Assembly (NCBI GenBank): GCA_903837355.1
Contig: CAILUI010000127.1
Coordinates: 1 to 36,333 of the forward strand
DNA from: an uncultured Victivallales bacterium
GTDB lineage: Bacteria > Verrucomicrobiota > Lentisphaeria > Oligosphaerales > JAFGRS01
Reading direction: 5' to 3'
Length of the DNA: 36,333 bases
The position numbers and the translations under genes are program-made. Every line of letters begins with the position of its first letter. Position 1 is the stretch's first letter. Below the pieces are notes generated by a model. The model ran no database searches and had not been told where the DNA came from. It saw nothing but the letters and a program-made list of their open reading frames with translations. Shown in pieces: positions 31,989 through 36,333 of this stretch.

Positions 31989-33764
31989 TCAGACGACGAG
32001 GTCGGCCTGGCAGACGCGTGCAACCTCGGCCGCGCTGGTGATGCCCAGCCGTACCTTCTCGGCACCATCCTCGCGCAGCGAGCGCATGCCGTGACGGCGG
32101 CCGACAGCCGCCAACTCGGTGCTGTCGCGGCGCTCATTGATGGCCCGCCGGAGATCGTCGGTGACCAGCAGCATCTCGAAGATGCCGACCCGGCCCCGGT
32201 AGCCGCTGCCAAGGCAGTTCCGGCAACGCCGGCCACTCGCGGGATCCTCGCTGCTGGCACCCTGCCGACCGCTGCCGCCGCACTCCGGGCAGATCCGACG
32301 CACCAGGCGCTGCGACAATACCGCCAGCAGCGCCGAGGAGATCAGGAAGCTCTCAACCTCCATCTCCAGGAGGCGACTGATCGCACCCGCGGCGTCGTTG
32401 GTATGCAGGGTGCTGAGCACGAGGTGTCCCGTCAAGGCGGCGTGGATGGCGATCTCGGCCGTCTCCCGATCGCGGATCTCGCCCACCAGAATCACATCCG
32501 GATCCTGGCGCACGATCGAGCGCAAACCGCTGGCAAAGCTCAGGCCTATCTGGGGCCGAACATGGATCTGGGTCAGGCCGGGGAGTTGGTATTCCACCGG
32601 GTCCTCGATCGTGATGATCTTACGGGTCTCGTTGTTCAACTCGCGCATCACGCAGTAGAGCGTGGTGGTCTTGCCACTGCCGGTGGGCCCCACGACCAGG
32701 ATCATCCCATGCGGCATGCTGTAGAGCCGCTCGAGGGACTGCTTCATGGCCGCTGCCAGCCCAACGCGCTCGAGGTCAAAGGTGGTGACATCTTTTTGCA
32801 GCAGGCGCAGCACGATGGACTCGCCATGCATGCTGGGCACGCAACTGACGCGGACATCCAGGGGGTTGGGTCCGGCCAGGTCGATACGGCCATCCTGGGG
32901 CAAGCGCCGCTCGGCGATATTCATGCCGGCCAGGAGCTTAACGCGCGAAGCGATGGCAGCGTACTGAGCCACGGGCGGCGAGAGGACGTTCTGCAACATA
33001 CCGTCGACGCGGAAACGGATGGTCAGCGTGTCCTCGGCGGGCTCGATATGGATGTCGCTGGCCCCCATCTCCTGAGCCCGGCTGAACATGTCGCCGACCA
33101 GTCGCACGATGGGCGCCTCGCGGGCCAGGTCACGTAAGGCCTCTTCGCTGGTGTCGCCGTCCCAGGAGAGCTCCCCCGCATCGCCGCTGCCCGCTTCGTA
33201 TTGGGCCGTCAGGTGCCGCTCGATGGCTGCCCGCCGCAGGAGCACGAACGAGGGCCGCACCTGGAACATGGCCAGCCAGACCTGGCTGAGGCGGCCCACG
33301 CCATAGGGCTCCGCTACGGCAAGCACGGTGTGCGCCGCGGCCCAGTGCAAAGGCAGGCAGGTGTGATGCGAGAGAAAGTCCAGCGAGACCTCCGGGAACG
33401 GCTCCAGGTCGCGCACTTCCTCCTCATCCGCCACCGGCAGTCCACTCACCTGCGCGTACAGCCGGAGCAGGTCGTTCTCCTCGACTCGGCCCTGGGCCAC
33501 AAGCTCAAGATCCTTCTCGGGCGAGCCACCCAACGCACTCGCACCCTCAGCCAGGCCGACGTGCCGTGCCAGGCCATCGCGCACGGCGCGGATGAGGTCG
33601 TCCGGGGAACACGTCAGGGAACGCGCCCCCACCAGGGCGCTGAGAGCGCCGCGGCCGTCATGCCGCCGGGCGGGAGCGTTGGCGGTCGCGCCCGCGGCCA
33701 CGGGCGCGACGGGAGCGGCGGCCGCGGCCGTCGCCGACGCGGCCGTTCTGAGCGGTTCCTTCAT
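31989..33764 (-). CDS. gspE: Type II secretion / type IV pilus assembly ATPase GspE (PilB-like)
   Basis: A 591-residue secretion ATPase. An Ala/Pro-rich N-terminus (to ~35) precedes an MshEN-like N-terminal domain, then the ATPase with Walker A GPTGSGKT (359-366), Asp box ITIEDPVEY (~385-393), Walker B DPDVILVGEIRD (421-432), His box GHLVLSTLHTND, and a CxxC...CxxC zinc site (Cys492, 495, 514, 517). It powers pseudopilus or pilus assembly at the inner-membrane face. Its ATG overlaps the secretin stop (ATGA), so the two are co-expressed. GspE is chosen over PilB because of the secretin partner; PilB is possible. Confidence 0.92.
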   Translation of the reverse strand: MKEPLRTAASATAAAAAPVAPVAAGATANAPARRHDGRGALSALVGARSLTCSPDDLIRAVRDGLARHVGLAEGASALGGSPEKDLELVAQGRVEENDLLRLYAQVSGLPVADEEEVRDLEPFPEVSLDFLSHHTCLPLHWAAAHTVLAVAEPYGVGRLSQVWLAMFQVRPSFVLLRRAAIERHLTAQYEAGSGDAGELSWDGDTSEEALRDLAREAPIVRLVGDMFSRAQEMGASDIHIEPAEDTLTIRFRVDGMLQNVLSPPVAQYAAIASRVKLLAGMNIAERRLPQDGRIDLAGPNPLDVRVSCVPSMHGESIVLRLLQKDVTTFDLERVGLAAAMKQSLERLYSMPHGMILVVGPTGSGKTTTLYCVMRELNNETRKIITIEDPVEYQLPGLTQIHVRPQIGLSFASGLRSIVRQDPDVILVGEIRDRETAEIAIHAALTGHLVLSTLHTNDAAGAISRLLEMEVESFLISSALLAVLSQRLVRRICPECGGSGRQGASSEDPASGRRCRNCLGSGYRGRVGIFEMLLVTDDLRRAINERRDSTELAAVGRRHGMRSLREDGAEKVRLGITSAAEVARVCQADLVV

Positions 33765-36037
33765 GGCGCGCTCGTGCTCCCCACATCCTTGATCTGAGCC
33801 AGCGCTGCCTTGTAGCGGCGGACGAGATGCTCCATCTGCGAGTCCGTGGAGATCACGTTGACCGTCAGCAGGACCAGCAGTTCGGTGCGGTCGTCCGTGG
33901 ACTTATTGGTGCGGAATAACACCCCCAGATAGGGGATATCCTTGAGCAACGGCCAGCCCGTGTTGGAATCGGTGCGCTTCGAACGAATGAGGCCACCCAT
34001 CATCACGGTCGACCCATCGGCAACGGTCAGGACCGTCTCAATGACTTTGTTGAGAATGCGGGGCGGAATCGGCTGACCGCTCGTCGTGCTGGCACTCTCC
34101 CCGGCGTCGGAGACCTCCTGCCGGATCTCCAGGCGCACGTCGTTGCCCGCCGTCACGTGCGGCTTCACCTGCATGATCACACCGGTGTCCTCGTACTCGT
34201 AGTTGGTGTTGAACGAGCCATTGCTGCCGGTCGTGCCGTAGTTACTGGACTCGGTGGGCACGGGCACGCGCTCACCGACGTTGATCTCGGCGTCCTCGCC
34301 GCTCAGGACCAGGACCTGGGGTTCGGAGAGAATCTTCGTGTTGCCCTCGCCGGCAACCGCCTTGATGAATGCCAACGGATCGCCCGTGCGATCCTTGAAG
34401 AGCATGGCGAACGGCACAGAACTCCCGAGGGCGGTGATGTCCGAGTTGATGGCTCCGGCGCCGCCGCTGACCAGGCCGACGGTGTCGCCGTTGCGGTTGA
34501 TGAACTCCTTGGCCGCATAGCTGAAGCCGAACTCCATGCTCTTGGCCATCGTCACGTCAGCGATCAGAGCCTGGATCGAGACCTGCCGTGGCGCCACGTC
34601 CTGCCGCTCCAGGAGGGCCTGCACCAAGGCGTAGGCCCGCGGCGTGGTGCGGATGGTCAGCCGTTCACGAACCTCGTCGACTAAGACCACCACCGAGGTG
34701 TCGAAGATGTTCCCGGTCTCCCCCTTCTCCTTGTCCTTACGGGCGCCGCTGCTGGCGGCCTTGGCAGGCGTTGGGACCGGGGCCTCGACGGGGGCCTTGG
34801 TCTGCTCGGACCGGCTGCTGCGGCTGCCGCGAGTAGCGCTGGCCTTGCTCGAGGTGCTCTTGGTACGGGACGGGCGCGTGCCTGTGGTGGCCTCGGTATT
34901 GAAGAACACCTCGAGCACCTCTCGCAACTGTTCGGCGCTGCTGTGTTTGACGTTGTACCAGTAGACATTCTCCTTCTCCATCGTGTCGGCGGTGTCCAGG
35001 ACCTTGACCCAGCGCTCGACTTCGTCCAGGACTTCCTGCAGCGCCGCCGAGACCACAATGAGCTGCAGCCTGGGCAGAGAGACGAGCTTGATGGCCCCAT
35101 TGGAGGGGCTCTTGGTAGTGACGGTAAAGCCCAGAGTGGGCAGGATCGTCTCCAGATCCGCCTGCAATTCCTCAGCGTCGACATTACGGCAGGGCAGGCA
35201 GATATGCGGCCAGGAGGCCTCGCCGCGGTTGTCCAGCTCGCGGATGAGCTCGCGCATCTTCGGCATGTTGGCGGGAGCCTCGACCAACAACAGCGTGTTG
35301 CTGTCGATCAGGTCCTTGATCGTGGTCCCCTCGGTCTTGAAGGGCTCGATCAATCCGGCAATGTCGGCACTCTTGCGGTAGCGAATCGGGATCATTGCCA
35401 CTTCGACGTTGGCCATACCCTCGCCCTTGAACAGCAGTCGACGCTCCTTCGGCATCTTCTCGAACGGCAGAATGTGGATGAACCCAGGGTTACGGGAGGC
35501 GTAGGCGCCGGACAGCCAGAGAATGTGCTCAAAGGTCTCCCAGGCCTCGCGCGCCGTCATCTCCTCGGCCTTCTCGTCCGAGCCGACGTTGATGGTGACG
35601 GCACCCTTGTTGGCGATGGCGGGGTCGATCAGGTAGCTGAACGTGAGGAGCTGGGCAAAGGCCTCGACCAGTTGCGTGATCTGCATGGCGTCGAAGTTCA
35701 GGACCACACTGACCTTCGCCTCCGGATCGGCGACGCCCTTGATGAGGTTCTCCGGATACTGCGAAGTCGGGGCCGTCTCGGGGGCCATTGTCGTACGGAC
35801 AGGCAGTTCCGAACGCGCCTCGACAGACACCATACCGTTCTCGGGCAGAACCTTGTCGACGACCAGCGGATCCTCGTCCCAGAGGTCGGCCTTGGTGGGA
35901 CCGTCGGCGGGGTTCAGCGTGAACTCAGCCGGAGCGGCTGGCTGCTCCAGACGCCGACAGCCCGGCAACATCGCCAGGGCGACGACGGCGAGCAGACAGG
36001 CCAGCGGCCCGCGGCCAGCCCGTGCCAGGCGCTCCAT
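33761..36037 (-). CDS. gspD: Type II secretion secretin GspD, lipoprotein type
   Basis: A 758-residue outer-membrane secretin. From the ATG at 36037 (GGAG 8 nt upstream) the N-terminus is a lipoprotein signal with LAMLPGC, lipidated Cys27; an ATG at 36064 would add nine residues and is also possible. N-domains follow (VVLNFDAMQITQLVEAFAQLL, VEVAMIPIRYRKSADIAGLIEPF), then a Ser/Thr/Lys-rich linker at ~380-440. The C-terminal secretin domain has VSIQALIADVTMAKSMEFGFSYA, ILSEPQVLVLSGEDAEINVGERVPVP, EIRQEVSDAG and VMMGGLIRSKRTDSNTGWPLLKDIPYLGVLFR. It forms the outer-membrane pore for folded exoproteins. Confidence 0.94.
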   Translation of the reverse strand: MERLARAGRGPLACLLAVVALAMLPGCRRLEQPAAPAEFTLNPADGPTKADLWDEDPLVVDKVLPENGMVSVEARSELPVRTTMAPETAPTSQYPENLIKGVADPEAKVSVVLNFDAMQITQLVEAFAQLLTFSYLIDPAIANKGAVTINVGSDEKAEEMTAREAWETFEHILWLSGAYASRNPGFIHILPFEKMPKERRLLFKGEGMANVEVAMIPIRYRKSADIAGLIEPFKTEGTTIKDLIDSNTLLLVEAPANMPKMRELIRELDNRGEASWPHICLPCRNVDAEELQADLETILPTLGFTVTTKSPSNGAIKLVSLPRLQLIVVSAALQEVLDEVERWVKVLDTADTMEKENVYWYNVKHSSAEQLREVLEVFFNTEATTGTRPSRTKSTSSKASATRGSRSSRSEQTKAPVEAPVPTPAKAASSGARKDKEKGETGNIFDTSVVVLVDEVRERLTIRTTPRAYALVQALLERQDVAPRQVSIQALIADVTMAKSMEFGFSYAAKEFINRNGDTVGLVSGGAGAINSDITALGSSVPFAMLFKDRTGDPLAFIKAVAGEGNTKILSEPQVLVLSGEDAEINVGERVPVPTESSNYGTTGSNGSFNTNYEYEDTGVIMQVKPHVTAGNDVRLEIRQEVSDAGESASTTSGQPIPPRILNKVIETVLTVADGSTVMMGGLIRSKRTDSNTGWPLLKDIPYLGVLFRTNKSTDDRTELLVLLTVNVISTDSQMEHLVRRYKAALAQIKDVGSTSAP

Positions 36038-36072
36038 GATCACCACTCCGTATCGGTAGTCCATGCTGGTCC

Positions 36073-36333
36073 TCAGTTGGTGCTGTTCGTTGGCGGCCGC
36101 CCCTGGAGGATACGTTCGCGCAGTAGGCGCGCCCGCTCCAGCCGGTCTTCTCGGGACATCGGGACCACAGGGGCCCCGTCACTGTTGACCGCGCCCGCTC
36201 CGGGAACGGCGGGGACGGCGGCCCCCGGCGCCCCGGGAACGGTCGGGACGCCCGCCGCCACGGGCGGGGGCGGCGGCAGCGGCGGAGCGGCCGGAGCCGC
36301 GCCCACCTCTGCCGGCGGCTTCGGCGCCCCCGG
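36073..36333 (-). CDS. C-terminus of a Pro/Ala-rich protein, cut by the window edge
   Basis: The last 86 or so residues of a gene that runs beyond the window. The visible part is a Pro/Ala/Gly/Val-rich linker (APPLPPPPPVAAGVPTVPG) followed by MSREDRLERARLLRERILQ, an amphipathic charged helix, and a short tail. It ends 9 bp before the alternative gspD start, so it belongs to the same operon. The position could fit a GspC-like or other secretion accessory protein, but nothing in this piece proves that. A GTG at 36306 could be read as an internal start, but the frame stays open to the edge. Confidence 0.5.
   Translation of the reverse strand, partial: PGAPKPPAEVGAAPAAPPLPPPPPVAAGVPTVPGAPGAAVPAVPGAGAVNSDGAPVVPMSREDRLERARLLRERILQGRPPTNSTN

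Overview
The window is 36.3 kb of GC-rich bacterial DNA with chromosome-like content. No rRNA, tRNA, phage module or intact insertion sequence is visible. The gene mix suggests the PVC superphylum, most likely the Kiritimatiellota / Lentisphaerota / Verrucomicrobiota side. The pointers are a TIGR04073-type 'exosortase-associated' exported protein, a lipoprotein-type type II secretin next to GspE, a MoxR-DUF58-DUF4381-BatA operon, two very large exported glycosidase-like proteins, a uroporphyrinogen-decarboxylase-like protein and many intergenic hairpin repeats. This placement is an inference from gene families, not a measurement.

Layout. 1-253: GC-rich tandem hairpin repeats. 254-3491 (minus): a three-gene run of Gfo/Idh/MocA oxidoreductase, amidohydrolase and DegT-family aminotransferase, which looks like sugar or cyclitol metabolism, with a perfect 16-bp palindrome upstream. 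3684-6596 (plus): pterin carbinolamine dehydratase and an exported 846-residue glycosidase-like protein. 6597-10910: an eroded, repeat-rich accessory island holding one intact AAA/DUF4143 ATPase with an AT-rich 28-bp inverted repeat over its promoter, two DUF4143 fragments, a SUMF1 (FGE-like) gene with a duplicated 5' region, and families of modular palindromes. 10911-14795 (minus): a 1294-residue exported multidomain glycosidase-like protein. 15050-15889 (plus): the TIGR04073-type protein, ending at a clear terminator.

16052-19475 (minus): argD-like aminotransferase, FabI-type enoyl-ACP reductase and a URO-D-like protein. 19758-20754 (plus): a small frameshifted-looking ORF and a secreted protein of unknown function. 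20769-22220 (minus): gnd. 22443-25410 (plus): an Rrf2-type Fe-S regulator followed by cydA and cydB (cytochrome bd oxidase), with an inverted repeat at the presumed transcription start. 25404-27980 (minus): zinc alcohol/polyol dehydrogenase, smpB and queA. 28200-31772 (plus): a tightly overlapping MoxR / DUF58 / DUF4381-like / BatA operon.

31773-31988: a candidate small structured RNA on the minus strand. It has a near-consensus sigma70 promoter, a perfect 13-bp closing stem, a competing short-range pairing and a Rho-independent terminator. I consider it the most interesting undescribed element here. 31989-36333 (minus): gspE, gspD and the end of a Pro/Ala-rich protein that runs off the window.

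Taken together the genes suggest a heterotroph that exports large carbohydrate-active proteins, possibly through the type II system at the right end. It would metabolise sugars through the pentose phosphate pathway and oxidoreductases, and respire at low oxygen with a redox-regulated cytochrome bd.
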